Positions 44,455 through 56,117 of a stretch of DNA of 64,000 nt are shown piece by piece. Source of the stretch: Agrypnia vestita (lineage: Eukaryota > Arthropoda > Insecta > Trichoptera > Phryganeidae); NCBI GenBank assembly GCA_016648135.1, contig JADDOH010010980.1, forward strand, positions 56,962 through 120,961, in the 5' to 3' direction. Each line of letters opens with the position of its first letter. The stretch's first letter is position 1. Under the pieces are notes generated by a model. That model saw only the letters and a program-made list of their open reading frames with translations, was not told the origin of the DNA and did not search any database. A program made the translations under genes and the position numbers.

Positions 44455-44730
44455 GCTCAGATGGTGTGGTCATTTTGGGAGAAAGAACGAGTAAATAATG
44501 GTAAGAAAAATGTATGACGCGAGTGTTGACGGCCTCAGAAAGAGAGGACGACCGCGGAGCATGGCATGATCAGATTAATCGGATACTGGAGGACGGTCCT
44601 GTTAGGAGTCTCAACAATCGTCGAGCTTGTGTGCGAAGATGTATAAATGTGGATGAGGCGAGAGTTGTGTGACAGGACAGAGGAGTGTGGCTTTTTATCC
44701 TCTATGAAATGGCGTGATTGTAAGTTAGTA
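44455..44730 (+). mobile_element. RTE-type LINE family A, 3' end
   Basis: 'cgctcagatggtgtggtcat', 'gtgttgacggcctcagaaag', 'gatactggaggacggtcctg', 'gagtgtggctttttatcctc' with deletions near the end. Confidence 0.7.
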
Positions 44731-44762
44731 AAGAAAGGATTTGAAAAATTATCGCTGACTTA

Positions 44763-44906
44763 GGCCCGGTTGTTTCAAATTCGATCAAAGTAAGCGTAGA
44801 GTTTAAACTGAAATTTTACGTTCTCCACCAATCAGACGATCCGTTTTCGTAAAAATCTATGCTTTTATCGACCGCTTACTTTGATCGAACTTGAAACAAC
44901 CGGGCC
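44763..44906. mobile_element. MITE family G, copy 2, TTA target duplication
   Basis: Starts GGCCCGGTTGTTTCAA, ends with the complement at 44,906. TTA at 44,760-44,762 and 44,907-44,909. 144 bp, no coding. Confidence 0.85.
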
Positions 44907-44909
44907 TTA

Positions 44910-46200
44910 GAGGTTGGTTTCCACCAAAAAATATTTCTGATGGGAGGTTAGGTTATGTGGGAATACGTTCATACTGACCGGAGGGGGTAAGGTTCATCAT
45001 TTAGAATTGTTAATTTGTCCATCAAAAATTATCGCTGTATCGCTGACGTAGGGTTGAGATCGGTCGTCATACTGGTCAGTTCATTTGTCCGTCAAAAAAA
45101 TGATTGATTTAATTTAACACTACTTAACTAATGAACGGTTGTCGGTGAAATTGAACCGAACAGTTCATTAGTTCAGTAAAGTGAACAGTTCTTTCATGTA
45201 CGCCCCATCACTACTAATGTGTATATTTCTGGGATGTGATATGTAATGCTGCTTTATTAGAAGCCGTATTTGAATCATTACCAGCTATGAGCTTATAATG
45301 TGCTATGTCTGCCTAGTATTGTCTATTACAATCAAGTATCACGGAAGACTATTCAGAAAATACCATAAAACCATGGTTCTCGAGGCGTTTCACAATGCAC
45401 AATGCATCATTCACAATAAACGACGCCATTTTATCTATATATTATAATATACACAATTAAAAGCAAAAAATTCATTAATGAACTCTGTTTCACTAGAATG
45501 ATCTGTGTTGATACGAGCGAAGTTGATAAACAGTTATTATTACATACATAAACAGAGTACAATTTATGAAAATAAAGTATATGATGATGGTTTTTAAAAA
45601 TGTGAGTAAAATATTAGTATCAAAATATTTAAAATGACATGAGACGTAATTAGTAGAAGTCCGTGTGAACTAACAAAATAATATAAAAGAGGTAAAAAAA
45701 ATGTTTTTGTCTTACATATAGAATTTTCTCGTATTGCATGGCAACATAAAACAGACATACGTTAAAACAATGCAAAAATTTTATCCGAATATTTTTGCGA
45801 GGCTTCAATAATTTTATGTCACTCGTATCAAAGCGAATGAAGTTTTTAATATTCGATATAAATTACTTTTCTTTTTTCTATGAAATTCTAACGTTTTCCA
45901 AAAGATATGTCGGAAATATTTAAAAAATATATTCAAACTTTGTTGACATCCAAGTATAAAAAATGTTTCCTATTCTATAAAACATTATTAAATTAAATGA
46001 AAACACTATTTCCGTTTTCAAAATTAGTATTTTGTAGGTACACATAAAAGTTTCTCAAAACACATTTTTTTTGACATTTAATTATTATTTAATGTAAAGT
46101 TGAAATTCAAAAATAAAAAAATATATAATATCTAGTAAAAAATATTAATTTCCCAATTTTGTGTACCTAATGTCTAACTTTCAATATACATATATCCTAA
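44910..46200. other. unassigned AT-rich region
   Basis: No gene. 45,790-45,960 contains phrases distantly like foldback family E ('cgatataaattacttttc', 'tgtcggaaatat'), too diverged to delimit. Confidence 0.35.
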
Positions 46201-46202
46201 AC

Positions 46203-46680
46203 TAACTAAATAACTAATCATCACGCCGTTTCTCCGCAGGGGTAGTCAGAGAGGATAGAACGCCATATTCTTCTATCTTGACATACCACTTTTGCTTCGG
46301 CTACATTCATACATGTTCTACGCTTGTTGAGGCTTTAAACAGGGCCACCCTCCGATATTCGTAGTATCTGATCGTGTCAGGCCTTTTGCGGATGCCCTCT
46401 TTTTGCCTTCAACACTCGCTCCATATATTTTATTAATCATCCTTTCCTCACTCATACGTTCTACATGACCACTATCTACCACACAACAGCCAGCATTACG
46501 TTCACTTCATATTCGTTCATTCCTTACCCTATCGACCAAAGATTTTACACACAAGCGTCTCAGTGACCGCATTTCCTTCGCATTCTGTCTACTTTCAACC
46601 TTTTTTGCCAATTCCAGGCTTCATTTCCACACATAAGAGTCGGCATTAGTACGCCATTATATCTTATAAATCCTATAAAT
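46203..46680 (-). mobile_element. RTE-type LINE family A (subgroup 2), 3' end
   Basis: 'taatcatcacgccgtttctc' end, then 'cttcggctacattcataca', 'gtcaggccttttgcggatgc' and 'ccaattccaggcttcatttc', 'cattagtacgccattatat'. Frames broken. Confidence 0.65.
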
Positions 46681-47118
46681 ATTATCCAAGTCAATTTGAT
46701 TGTTTTTTTTTATCATGCGCAACGTGTGTCATCGCGAAACTTCGAGAGCATCTGATGATATCTGTCTGTCGGATGGTGTGCGTGCATTATGCAACAACAA
46801 TAATCCCAAATATAGCCGAAAGGTTTGCAAAAATAACAGTCAAAAGCCCACAATCGCATCGGCGGAAGACGCACAACAAAACACCCAATATCATAAAAAG
46901 TTGACCGCAATGCAGTTCCTACCCAAAACCTATTGTATTATTATTAATATTATTATTGTTAGGAACATGCATTAGGAACATTTTCCATATTCTCTTCATA
47001 AATAAAGACGCAGGTAGAATTTTTTTTGCAGCGTCAGAGAGATGCGTCCACTTTGTTTCCGGGAAAATAGCAAATTATCAGTCAAGGCACAAACGTCACA
47101 GGCATTCCTACAAAAATA
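46681..47118. other. unassigned spacer
   Basis: Opposing short frames without domains; no element ends. Confidence 0.4.
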
Positions 47119-47755
47119 CTTACTTACTTACCATCACGCTGTTTCCCCGTGGGGGTAGGCAGAGAGGATAGAGCGCCATACTCTTCTGTCCTGACATACA
47201 ACTTTCGCTTTATCTACATTCATACATCTTCGCATGCAAGCTCGACGGTTGTTAAGGCTTCTAACAGGACCATCTTCCAGTATCTGGTTAATCTGGTCAT
47301 GCCACGTCTTCCGTGGCCGCCCTCTCTTTCTGGCGCCGTCGACAATTGCATCATATATCTTTCTAACCATTCTTTCCTCATTCATTCGCTCAACATGCCC
47401 AAACCACCTGAGCGACCCTATTTTTATTCTCTGTATTATGCTACGATCAGCTTTACATTCATTCCTAATATCTTTATTCTTTACTCTATTTATTTATTTT
47501 ATTTATTTAATGTTTATGGAAGACCAACAGCATAAAAAAAAGCATATAAAACATTGATACAATATAGATGGCCAATTACAGGTCTCCACATTTAGAGACA
47601 TACATGGATTTACCACAAATACGTTTAAGGGACCTCATCTCCACTGCATTCAATCTACTTTCGTTCCTCTTCTGCCAGCTCCAGGCTTCACTTCCATACA
47701 TTAGTGTCGGTACCAGAACTCCATTATGTACCGCTAGTTTTGCCTCGGTACACAC
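47119..47755 (-). mobile_element. RTE-type LINE family A, young copy with nested insertion
   Basis: Minus strand: RMNEERMVRKIYDAIVDGAR, KRGRPRKTWHDQI, then RVWRSILSAYPHGETA. By eye nearly identical to 21,436 onward. At 47,490-47,598 a 109-bp AT-rich piece interrupts it between 'ttactctat' and 'catacatgg', which are contiguous in the 21-kb copy. The family A sequence then continues to 47,755. Confidence 0.8.
47490..47598 (-). mobile_element. 109-bp LINE tail nested in family A
   Basis: 'ttatttattttatttattta' then 'atgtttatggaagaccaaca'. On the minus strand it ends in an (AAATA)n tail, so it is a severely 5'-truncated CR1/Jockey-group LINE. Confidence 0.55.
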
Positions 47756-47827
47756 CAGGAATATATTTTTGTGCAGTAATTAATCAAGATCTAAAAGATC
47801 AAAAAACAATCTATCGAACCTGATAGG

Positions 47828-47896
47828 TACTTACACTAAACTTTGAACACTACGCACACACACGCGCGTGCGGTACAAAGTTTAGAGTGTAAATTA
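47828..47896. repeat. hairpin with CACACACGCGCG loop
   Basis: 'tacactaaactttgaacact' pairs with 'caaagtttagagtgta' across a (CA)/(CG)-rich loop. Confidence 0.5.
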
Positions 47897-48077
47897 ATTA
47901 AAATAATCATGTTGCACCAAAAAGAAACTGCCATAATCAATCAATGATACGGAGGGGAAATCAGATTATTTACTTATTAACTTTTAAGATAAGTTAACAT
48001 TATTTAGTATCTTATAAATTCGCATTCGCAAACAGAGGTCGCCCAATTGTGATTATTTCTAATATATTAAGAAACCA

Positions 48078-48235
48078 ACACATGCTTATTTTTGAGTATG
48101 CTTATTAGCTTGCTCAAAACTAGCGTGCTCTAACAACTGTACACACTTGTTCGTTATTAGTATGCTTATTTTAAGCATGCTCAAAGCTAACAAATTAAAC
48201 ACACATGCTTATTACTGGCATGCTCTTGTCATCGC
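48078..48235. repeat. cluster of AAGCATGCTC / CATGCTTATT motifs
   Basis: 'acatgcttatt', 'gtatgcttatt', 'aagcatgctcaaa' recur five to six times on both strands over 150 bp. Confidence 0.45.
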
Positions 48236-48239
48236 TATC

Positions 48240-48440
48240 ATCATCACGTCGCTAGTGATTTAGTGGCTAGAGGTTCGAGCTTTGTCCCAGAACCACTTTG
48301 TAACTTTATGTGTATGGAAGACTTTACAGGGTGGGCCCAGGGCTTACGACCTGTATGAGCTGGTGTAAGTGATCACATTACACAATGCAATGTTTACCAA
48401 TTCCATGAACGAACGTTCATGTAAAGTATTATTATAGATG
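48240..48440 (+). mobile_element. possible SINE fragment
   Basis: 'gtggctagaggttcgagctt' resembles a box B and the following 'ttatgtgtatgg' resembles the S3 body. Box A is unclear. Confidence 0.35.
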
Positions 48441-49082
48441 GGATAGAATAGGACTACAGATACCACGATTTATGGATGATAATTTTAGTGTGATATTAAA
48501 GTACATAATACAATGTTTAAACATTTTGAGACAGTTGGGGGAATAGGGCATGTTACAAAAAACTCTTTTATGCTTGAGAAATCAGTAACACTAGAAAATA
48601 AAAGTAATAGTAATATAAATCAATACTTATAATAAGATCTACTAAGTATATCACGTGACAAGCAAGAATTCTCGGCGTGTGTTGCGAATTTGGTTTATGT
48701 TAAGTGTGTATTACACGTTCGAACAACTGTAGACTGAGAATATATTAAAATTTCATATTAAAACCGACCTTGAGCCATGAAGAATATTTCCTTATTAGCG
48801 TTAATGGATGAAATCTCTTGGCAGAGGAAAAAAAGTGATATTGTTGTGAAATAGACTTGGAGATACCTCATTTAAGTGAGATGAAAGTATTAAGAGGGCG
48901 TTCAGTTTATTTATTACTGAACATTTACTCTATACTTTGTTCTTATATTATCAACCTTGGAATTAATTTACTTTAATTTACTTATTTACACTTTTGTTTG
49001 TTCATATATGTATATACTTTTTACTTAATTTACTTTACTTTACTTATATTTTTATTCTTATTTACTTTATTTCTTATTTCTT
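48441..49082. other. unassigned AT-rich spacer
   Basis: No recognised feature. Confidence 0.4.
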
Positions 49083-49283
49083 AGACCTGGCATGATCAGA
49101 TACAACAAGTGTTTGAGGATGGCCCTGTTAAAAGCCGCAACAACCGTAGAACTTGTATGAGAAGATGTATGAATGTGGCCGAAGCAAAAGTGGTGTGCCA
49201 GGATAGAAGATTGTGGCGTTCAATCCTCTCTGCCTACCCCTGCGCAGAAACGGCGTGATGGTTAGTTAGTTAGTTAGTTAGTT
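49083..49283 (+). mobile_element. RTE-type LINE family A (subgroup 2), 3' end
   Basis: 'acctggcatgatcagataca', 'tgtatgaatgtggccgaagc', 'ctctgcctacccctgcgca' and a clear (GTTA)n tail at 49,259-49,283. Confidence 0.75.
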
Positions 49284-49607
49284 TATTTACTTTATATACT
49301 TTTTACTCTAAATTACTTTACTTTATTTTTCTTTTATTCTTCTAATTACGTAACCATGAAATATTTAAATGTAGTCTCAATGAATGGAATGTCTACTTAC
49401 CTCAGAACAGGTATTTTTATGTACCTAGCGAGGTAGGTAACGATAAAGGCCTGCATACAAAAAAATGTATATTGTATTTGTTGCTATCTTATTCATAAAC
49501 TCTGCAAATATTCTTAACATTAATTATGTTTTGATGCAAGCTGTTATAAAAGTTATTGAGCTAATAAACGCCGATTTATCGGCACTGAAACTGAACTGAA
49601 AAACTGA

Positions 49608-49878
49608 ATTCTTCTTCCTCTTCTACCCCTTATCCTAATGGGTCGGGTTCCCCGCGCCGTATAGAAGGTTCCAAGTTTTCCTATCTTGGGCTTCGCTCTC
49701 CACGTCAGCCCAATTTATAATAGTTGCAACCTCGCTTCGCAGCACTCCTCCAACTATTTACGCCACCTCCTCCTAAGATGGCCCCTTGGTCTTCTGCCTT
49801 CTGGTCTTGCCTGGAATATCCGCTTTGGCAGTCTGTCTGCCGGCATTCGCAAGATATGTCCCAGCCACCATAAATGTA
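49608..49878 (-). mobile_element. RTE-type LINE tail (family B-like)
   Basis: Minus strand 'RWLGHILRMPADR' and 'ARPEGRRPRG' style tail with 'DPSG'-type end and (GAA)n. Close in pattern to family B, but diverged. Confidence 0.5.
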
Positions 49879-49884
49879 AATTTA

Positions 49885-50905
49885 TTCAACTCAATTTATT
49901 TAATAAATAATAACGTATCCATTACAAACTAACATTTAATTCGTACATTTAATTAATGTGCATATATAAGAAATCTTATCAAAGATGTAGGATAATCCTG
50001 CTTCGGAAAACCCTCTCAGAGATATGGAACAGATCAATGTCCAAAGTGATATTGTTCAGCATAGCTGTAGCTCTTCCAATAGGCATAACCATCGGCAGGT
50101 CATTCCTGTATATTGGAATGTGAAACAATCCATGTTGACGCTGTCTTAGGTATCTGGAAAATACGAACCAATGCTCCGCATAATTTCAGGGTTATCGATC
50201 ATAGCGCGCAACAATCGATAAAAATGCGTAATCAAATACACATTCCTTCTAGTCTCTAAACTATTGTAGCCAAGCATACCCTGGAGAAACTCGGTAGGGT
50301 AAAGCCAAGGATAATGCCCGTACTCTCTCATGTAGAGATATCTCAGAAACTTCTTTTGTACTTTCTCTACCATAAGTGAGTACTTAGGCTCATGTGGCCC
50401 CCAAATCATCGAGCCACTCTCGAGTCCACTTCGTACCAAGGAGTTGTAAAGAGTTCTCAGTACGCGGGTATTTTCGAAAATCCTGGCTGTACGCAGAACA
50501 AATCCTAACATTTTCAATGCATTACCACTGACCGCCTCTATGTGGTGGTGAAATGACAGGTTGCTCACAAATCTAATGCCGAGATCCTTAACATTCGACG
50601 TTCGTATCAGATTTTGGTCGTTCATTTTGTAACGAAAGAATAGATTTTTTGGGCCCTAGTAACCGTAACCGAACACTTGGAAACATTAAACATGAGTTCA
50701 TTTCGCCTTCCCTATTCACATATATTTGATATATCTGCTTGGAGAAGATGAAAATCGTCCAAGGTGGAAGAAAAAACTTTAAGAAAAGCTTTGAGTCATC
50801 CGCGAATAACAGAAAGCGCGAGTTTAAAATTACATTTTTAATATTATTGATAAAAATAGAAAACAACAATGGACCCAGTTTGGAGCCTTGCGGGACACCA
50901 GATAC
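49885..50905 (-). mobile_element. CR1/Jockey-group LINE family J, RT palm and thumb
   Basis: Minus-strand order: SGVPQGSKLGP (about 50,890), LLFSIFINNIKNV, LLFADDSKLFLKF with the catalytic ADD, NVKDLGIRFVSNLSFHHHIE, LRTLYNSLVRSGLES, and a thumb ending YLYMREYGHYPWLYPTEFLQ. Two frames (50,588-50,869 and 50,146-50,625) join across a frameshift; a stop (SYFPDT) truncates the end. The 3' side ends in TTGAA-type repeats near 49,890. Confidence 0.8.
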
Positions 50906-51048
50906 ACATTTCTTCTAGTCTCTAAACTATTGTAGCCATGCATACCCTGGAGAAACTCGGTTGAGTAGAGCCAAGGATAATGCTCGTACTCTCTCATGTA
51001 GAGACATTTCAGGAACATCTTTTGTACTTTCTCTACCGTAATTTATTT
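50906..51048 (-). mobile_element. second family J fragment, abutting the first
   Basis: Repeats the thumb segment (YLYMREYEHYPWLYSTEFLQ, then LETRRNVYL) and stops exactly where the RT palm of the first copy begins, a LINE-LINE junction. Confidence 0.7.
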
Positions 51049-51052
51049 ATTA

Positions 51053-51569
51053 TCAAGTTAACCTTCTTTTCGCTTGTATTCCGCGTATTCATTTAATTAA
51101 AAATATTATTTTTAGCAATGGGTACTTAATTAATATTCTGACATATTAAATGACAGAGTGATACATACACAATGCATATTAATAATGTCACTCACGGTTC
51201 AAAATTTTTGTAGAATTACATCAAATTTGTAAGTGGTGCACATCTACTCCCCTGGTGTGGTAATTAAGTCAAAAGTCAAAGCACCGCTGCATGTCGAAAC
51301 ACAAAGTAAAGGGTGGTTTTTTTAGAGGCGGAGAACTTTATATTGATATAAAACACAGAAAAATGTTTTTAATATCCATGAAATTGACTTGATTTGACAT
51401 ATAATTTTATGGCATTAATATGTGAATATAAACTCGGGCACGTGGCTGGCGCGTACATGGCGAAATCTTTTTAAAACTAACCTCCAATAAGATGCAGGAT
51501 TCATAGATTCCAGAAAAATTTCCTTTAACAGTGACAGGTTTTTTGTATTTATCTCAGACACACCTCAGT
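51053..51569. other. unassigned spacer
   Basis: No recognised feature. Confidence 0.4.
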
Positions 51570-52070
51570 CACAGTATAGTAAACATACAGTATTAGGTCT
51601 TCATACAAACAGCCGAAACGACGCTCTTCGAAATCTCGGTATACTTCGGTATGCGCGGTCGCCGCAGGGCTGCAGTAACGTACGGACGCAAGCAGTGTGA
51701 GACGCTCCCACGCATACATTTACGTCAATTTATGGCACCCCAAACCATAAAGAGTCAGTCAATGCGCAGCCCTGGTGCGTGTTTAACCAAGTTCAAATAC
51801 CAAGCGGCCGTAGGTATTTATTTCAAGGACACTGCCGAGACAACATACTGTATGCTTTATTATACTGTGGCTGCAGTAACGTATGGACGCAAGCAGTGTC
51901 AGACGCTCTCGCGCATACATTTACGTCAATTTATGTCACCCCAAACCCTAAATAGTCAGTCAATGAGCAGCCCTGGTGCGTGTTTAACCATGTTTAAGTA
52001 CCAAGCGGCCGTAGGTATTTATTTCAAGGACACTGCCGAGATAACATACTGTATGCTTTACTATACTGTG
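51570..52070. mobile_element. 501-bp element with 7-bp target duplication and tandem 201-bp repeat
   Basis: Left end CACAGTATAGTAAACATACA and right end TGTATGCTTTACTATACTGTG are inverted repeats. CCTCAGT repeats directly at 51,563-51,569 and 52,071-52,077. The interior is two 201-bp direct repeats (51,669-51,869, 51,870-52,070), each ending in the right terminus. A long open frame across it is explained by the multiple-of-three unit. hAT-like by target length, but 7 bp is unusual. Confidence 0.7.
51669..52070 (+). repeat. 201-bp tandem repeat, two units
   Basis: Thirteen differences by eye over 201 bp (about 93 percent identity). Eight change the notional amino acid and four codons are silent, so there is no sign of protein-level constraint. 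Confidence 0.85.
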
Positions 52071-52497
52071 CCTCAGTGGGATATTGCTGCCTTTGGTTTT
52101 ATACCTCTCATATCGTCGCGTGCTATATATAAAAAAAATGCTCGACCCCGTCATCGGGTGCGCAGGTCCCAGGGTCTCATGTTGGCCACAGATGAAACAA
52201 TTACATAACAAGTCCATAGAAAATGATAATGTATTATTACGGTTAGCTAAGCATGTAAGCGGGCGCAATAAATATGCGATTGTCTTTTTTTAATTGTCTC
52301 AAATGAATGCAGTAATTTATGGTCGAGGTGCGACAGTCAAGTGCATAAATCATTCAGTGCACGTGCAACTTTGTATTGCAACTTGTCGCATGCAGAAATA
52401 TTACCGAGATGTATAGTGTGTTTCAGAACTAGTCCACAATACTTATACATCTGAAAATATATGATTTTACAGGCATCTTACAAAACTGTGTGAATAA
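52071..52497. other. unassigned spacer
   Basis: Includes a GC-richer unique piece (52,140-52,190, 'cccgtcatcgggtgcgcag'). No feature recognised. Confidence 0.35.
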
Positions 52498-53015
52498 TAG
52501 TGATGGTTCTGCTCTGTACTGAGTACTACAATGCAGTACTTCACTATATTGAAGTGTACACTATGTCTAAGTGAACTGCACACTACAGACTACACACTAC
52601 AGACTACACACTACGTACTTCAAAGTGCACACTACAAACTAGTGAAATATCTGTGGTGGCTGAATGAAAAAATGTTTGAAAAATGAAATAACTCCTCCCA
52701 TGGATTTGAAAACTTTTGGATTGAATTACGAAATCTCTGGAAACTAAAACAACCTCCCTCCCATGGATTTAAAAATTTTGTAGTAGTACAGTTTTGAAGA
52801 AGTACTTCATGTAGCTCATTGAAATAGACGATAATATTTAGCTTCGTGCACAATTTGTAGTACTACAATTAGCTCACTTCATGTAGTTTATTGAAGTAGA
52901 TGAAGTGCGTAACGTTTCGGTACCTACTACAAATGTAGCGCATACTTGTAGTCTTCAAATTGGTGAATGTGTGCGTGTTGTAGTCTTCATTCTGAAATGA
53001 AGTGTTTCCCTAATG
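52498..53015. mobile_element. inverted copy of the 15-kb hAT-like element
   Basis: Starts TAGTGATGGTTCTGCTCTGT, continues with 'cactacagactacacactac', 'cctcccatggatttgaaaa', and ends 'gttgtagtcttcattctgaa' to about 53,015. Reverse orientation to 15,027-15,827. No target duplication found. Confidence 0.7.
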
Positions 53016-53330
53016 CTCAGTTTGTATGCAAGAATACTAGAAGAAGTATAGATTACTAATGGTCCATTATTAAGAACAGTGTTATACAATATTAAATACT
53101 AATTATGTTACCATTTTGTCCCGTTTCATTTTTAGTCTGTCTGGTAGTTTGTTCAATAGTTTTGAAATTACTTCTTGTTTAGTCCTGTTTCCTTAAAAAT
53201 TACGTTTTTTTTATTTCTAGTTTTTTATTCATTATTTGCGTTGTATTAGTGTTTTAAACCTGTCCTTTGCGTATTTTTCTAGTCTCAGTTTGTAATTAAA
53301 TTGTTTTTGTATCGGTAGATTTTACAAATT
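53016..53330. other. unassigned T-rich spacer
   Basis: No recognised feature. Confidence 0.4.
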
Positions 53331-53540
53331 TAGGCCCCAATTCAGAGTCAATACTTAGGGCCGGTTGTTTCAAGTTGGATTAAAGTAAAAGTTCGTTTAA
53401 AGCATAGATTTTTGCGTTCTCCACCAATCAAACGATCTATTTCCGTAAAAATCTATGCTATAAACAAACTTTTATTTTAATCCAACTTGAAACAACCGGG
53501 CCTTAGACGATTTAAAGGTTGATTAAAGATTGACTCTATG
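53331..53540. mobile_element. family D MITE interrupted by MITE family G copy 3
   Basis: 'taggccccaattcagagtca' on the left and 'aagattgactctatggg' on the right are outer arms of family D. Between them, 53,358-53,502 is family G (GGGCCGGTTGTTTCAA to its complement) with TTA duplicated at 53,355 and 53,503. Confidence 0.65.
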
Positions 53541-54600
53541 GGAAATGTCTATAAGATCCCAATTGCGAGGTAGCTAACTTCTACGGAATGAAGCACTTTG
53601 GTCATATGTACAATTTACAAGGAGTTTATTCAAGATAGTTACAAAGGTAAGTTGGGTGATGCTAATATACGGTTAGTTAAAGAGTTTGCTGTAGACGCCG
53701 ACTCGATTAAGGTTAGTACATATTTGTACGCGCGAGTCTAAACGTCGATCGTGTAACAATCCGAAAAGTCGCGACGCGTTACGCGGGTCTATGGTGATGG
53801 CGGTCGAGCGAGCGGAACAGGAATGACGGTCTTGCCGCTCGCCGCCTGTAGGTCAGTTGGTCCCCCTGAACGCCAGATGCCGCCCTGGTGGTGGAACCCG
53901 CCACAACTCTGAATTTGGTCCTTAGAATTGAATAGGTTGTCAGGTTGGTTCTTAAAAATGGTCCGAGAATATGTGTCGAGAATTAGTAGATGTACATGAA
54001 AGAGGCTGCTGTAGCAACATGCGTTAAGCGGCCGGTTCGGGTTTGCTCCGGCGGTTTAATTTGTTTTTTTTTAGCCGTGAATTCAAACTAAATTACAAAC
54101 GTTACACGAAGTTGCGAACAGACAACGAAATTATTATCGGTCGCCGTTCCTCCACCTTTTTTTATTCTTTTATAATAAAAATTTAATTACTGGTTTGGAA
54201 ACATTAGAAAGTGCTGGCATTCTTGATAATTTACAACCATAATTTGAACGGTCTTGCTACCAAGAAGTGCATCATTAAGGTGCCGACAGATGCGGTTGCA
54301 CTGAATGCACCGTTGGCGCCATAAACAGGCTATCATTACTTGCTCTAAATGCAGCGTTTGTAATTATTCCTACATTATTTACTTTAATTAAATTTTAATT
54401 TTTCAATTACAGCCTCGTTTAACAAACATTTATAATTCGGCAAGCGTACTTTCCAATTGCTCGACCATTGTCGAGGAAGTACTTTTGGAGAACATAGTGA
54501 AACGGAATTAACTTGGTTGAAATCAGATTTCAATAAATCGTGAAACGGAAAGTTAGTAAGTAAAATATTTATATTAATAAAAAGTAAACACTTTGTATTT
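53541..54600. other. unassigned region with GC-rich patch
   Basis: 53,670-54,070 is GC-rich ('gcgacgcgttacgcgggtct', 'ccgcctgtaggtcagttgg', 'aagcggccggttcgggtttg'). It has the look of an LTR or Helitron piece, but no TG..CA pair or hairpin end could be fixed. Confidence 0.3.
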
Positions 54601-54730
54601 TTTAAATTTTTATTTTTTTTTTTTTTTTTTTACATCTCAACCCACACAACCTCACATTGATATGTGCTTATGTGCACAATATAATATATATGTATAATAT
54701 AATATATATATTATATATATATAAATAAAT
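54600..54730. repeat. poly(T) and (TA)n low-complexity tract
   Basis: A long T run at 54,616-54,630 and alternating AT at 54,680-54,725. Confidence 0.7.
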
Positions 54731-54837
54731 TGTATTTACCAGAAATACATTCATCTTAATTAATTACAATAGATCTTATAAACTCAAATATAAATCTACA
54801 AACAATACAACAATACAAGAAACAATACAAATATTAT

Positions 54838-55222
54838 CAAAATCAAAATAACTCTCTTTTATTTAGTAACATATTCATTAATTCTGTATTTTGCCCTTTT
54901 TTATTAATATCCATTTTGACACGACACGGGATTTTATTTAATATTTTTGGCATGACATATTTTAATGTTCTTTGTCCATATTTATTTATGACCTTCGGTA
55001 TTCGTAGTCCTTCTTTAACCGTAAATCTGGTACTATGTTTATGAATCAATCTATGCTTATAAGTCCCATCTTCATGATATCGTGTAATTAGTTTGTACCA
55101 CAAGATAGCATTAATTGGCATAGAGCCTTGTTTCTTGAAGAGTTCCTGTATATCTTTAGTAGCACTTTCTTTATTTATTAATTTTATTGCCGAATTTTGA
55201 ATATTTTGGATTTTTCTAATAT
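54838..55222 (-). mobile_element. CR1-group LINE, RT C-terminal fragment
   Basis: Minus frame 54,843-55,121: MPINAILWYKLITRYHEDGT, then HKHSTRFTVKEGLRIPKVIN, KYGQRTLKYVMPKILNKIP. The H..TR, P...T..G.rs..y..p...N.iP order closes CR1/L2-type reverse transcriptases. The upstream minus sequence adds 'IQNIQNSAIKLINK'. It abuts the ribozyme below. Confidence 0.6.
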
Positions 55223-55261
55223 TAGTTTTGCATATTTATATTTATTATAAATATTATCAAT

Positions 55262-55310
55262 GTATTTCGGGGCCAGTGGTCCCTTCATCAGCATATGGGA
55301 GTAGATTAAC
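55262..55310 (-). ncRNA. hammerhead-ribozyme core, weak
   Basis: Minus CTGATGA (55,285-55,291), stem II GGGACC-ACT-GGCCCC with one mismatch, GAAA (55,265-55,268). Stem III is not palindromic here and stem I is unclear. Likely a decayed Penelope-type end. Confidence 0.35.
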
Positions 55311-55373
55311 TAATTAAGAACTGATGTAAAAACGAAAAGAGGTTTTACCTATTTTAAAAGGGAAATGTCAAAT

Positions 55374-55835
55374 CACGTGTTAGGCCTGAAGTGAAGCATG
55401 GAATTGGCAAAAAAGGAATGAAAGTAGATTGAACGCGATGAAATTGCGGTCACCAAAGCGCTTGTGTGGAACATCTTTGGTCGATAGAGTGAAGAATGAA
55501 CTAATTAGAAGTGAACTTAATGCTGGCTGTAGTGTCGTAGATAGAATAAAGAAAGTAGTGCTTAGGTCATGTAGAACGTATGAGCGAGGAAAGGATGGTT
55601 AAGAAAATATATTGGGCGAGTGTTGAAGGCAACAGGAATAAACGGCGCCCGCAAGACCTGGCGTGATCAGATATTACAAGTATTGGATGATGGCCCCCAT
55701 TAAAAGCCGCGACAGCTTGCATGAGAAGATGTATGAATGCAGCCGAAGCAAAAGTGTTGTACCAAGATAGAAGAATATGGCGTTCTATCCTCTCTGCTTA
55801 CACCTGTGGAGAAACGGCGTGATGGTTAGTTGGTT
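55374..55835 (+). mobile_element. RTE-type LINE family A (subgroup 2), 3' part
   Basis: 'agattgaacgcgatgaaatt', 'gtgaagaatgaactaattag', 'gagcgaggaaaggatggtta', 'ctggcgtgatcagatattac', then '(gtta)n'-type end. RT tail reads SLVDRVKNELIRSELNAGCS. Confidence 0.75.
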
Positions 55836-55852
55836 AAGCCAATTTGGGGTTA

Positions 55853-56117
55853 TAAAAGCAAATGTAGCAATATCCAAAAAATTATAAAAAATGTTTTGAC
55901 TTCAGTCACCGAGGATTACTAATTTAAAATGTACTCTAAAATGTAAAATGAATTCTAGATTTTATGTAAAAATCAAATTATGTTCTTCCAAAATCATGTT
56001 TCCTATAAATTTAAAGGGTATGTTTCCTATAAAATCTCGAATTCAGTACATTATAAATTTGTAATCTCACGATGACTGCTTTACATTTTTTTGCTGTCTG
56101 CTTTTATACCTTACATA
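55853..56117. mobile_element. MITE family I, full foldback
   Basis: 'ttggggttataaaagcaaat', 'gtagcaatatcc' pair with 'tgctgtctgcttttatacct'. The inner arms (gattttatg against catgtttcctataaaatc) also fold. About 265 bp. Confidence 0.6.

Noticed and set aside
51651..52208. 185-codon ORF with internal protein repeats
   Set aside because: The repeat unit is 201 bp (a multiple of three) inside a transposable element, and differences between units mostly change amino acids, so the open frame is a by-product.
53606..54114. LTR from TGTAC to TTACA
   Set aside because: The ends are only suggestive and the flanks do not repeat.
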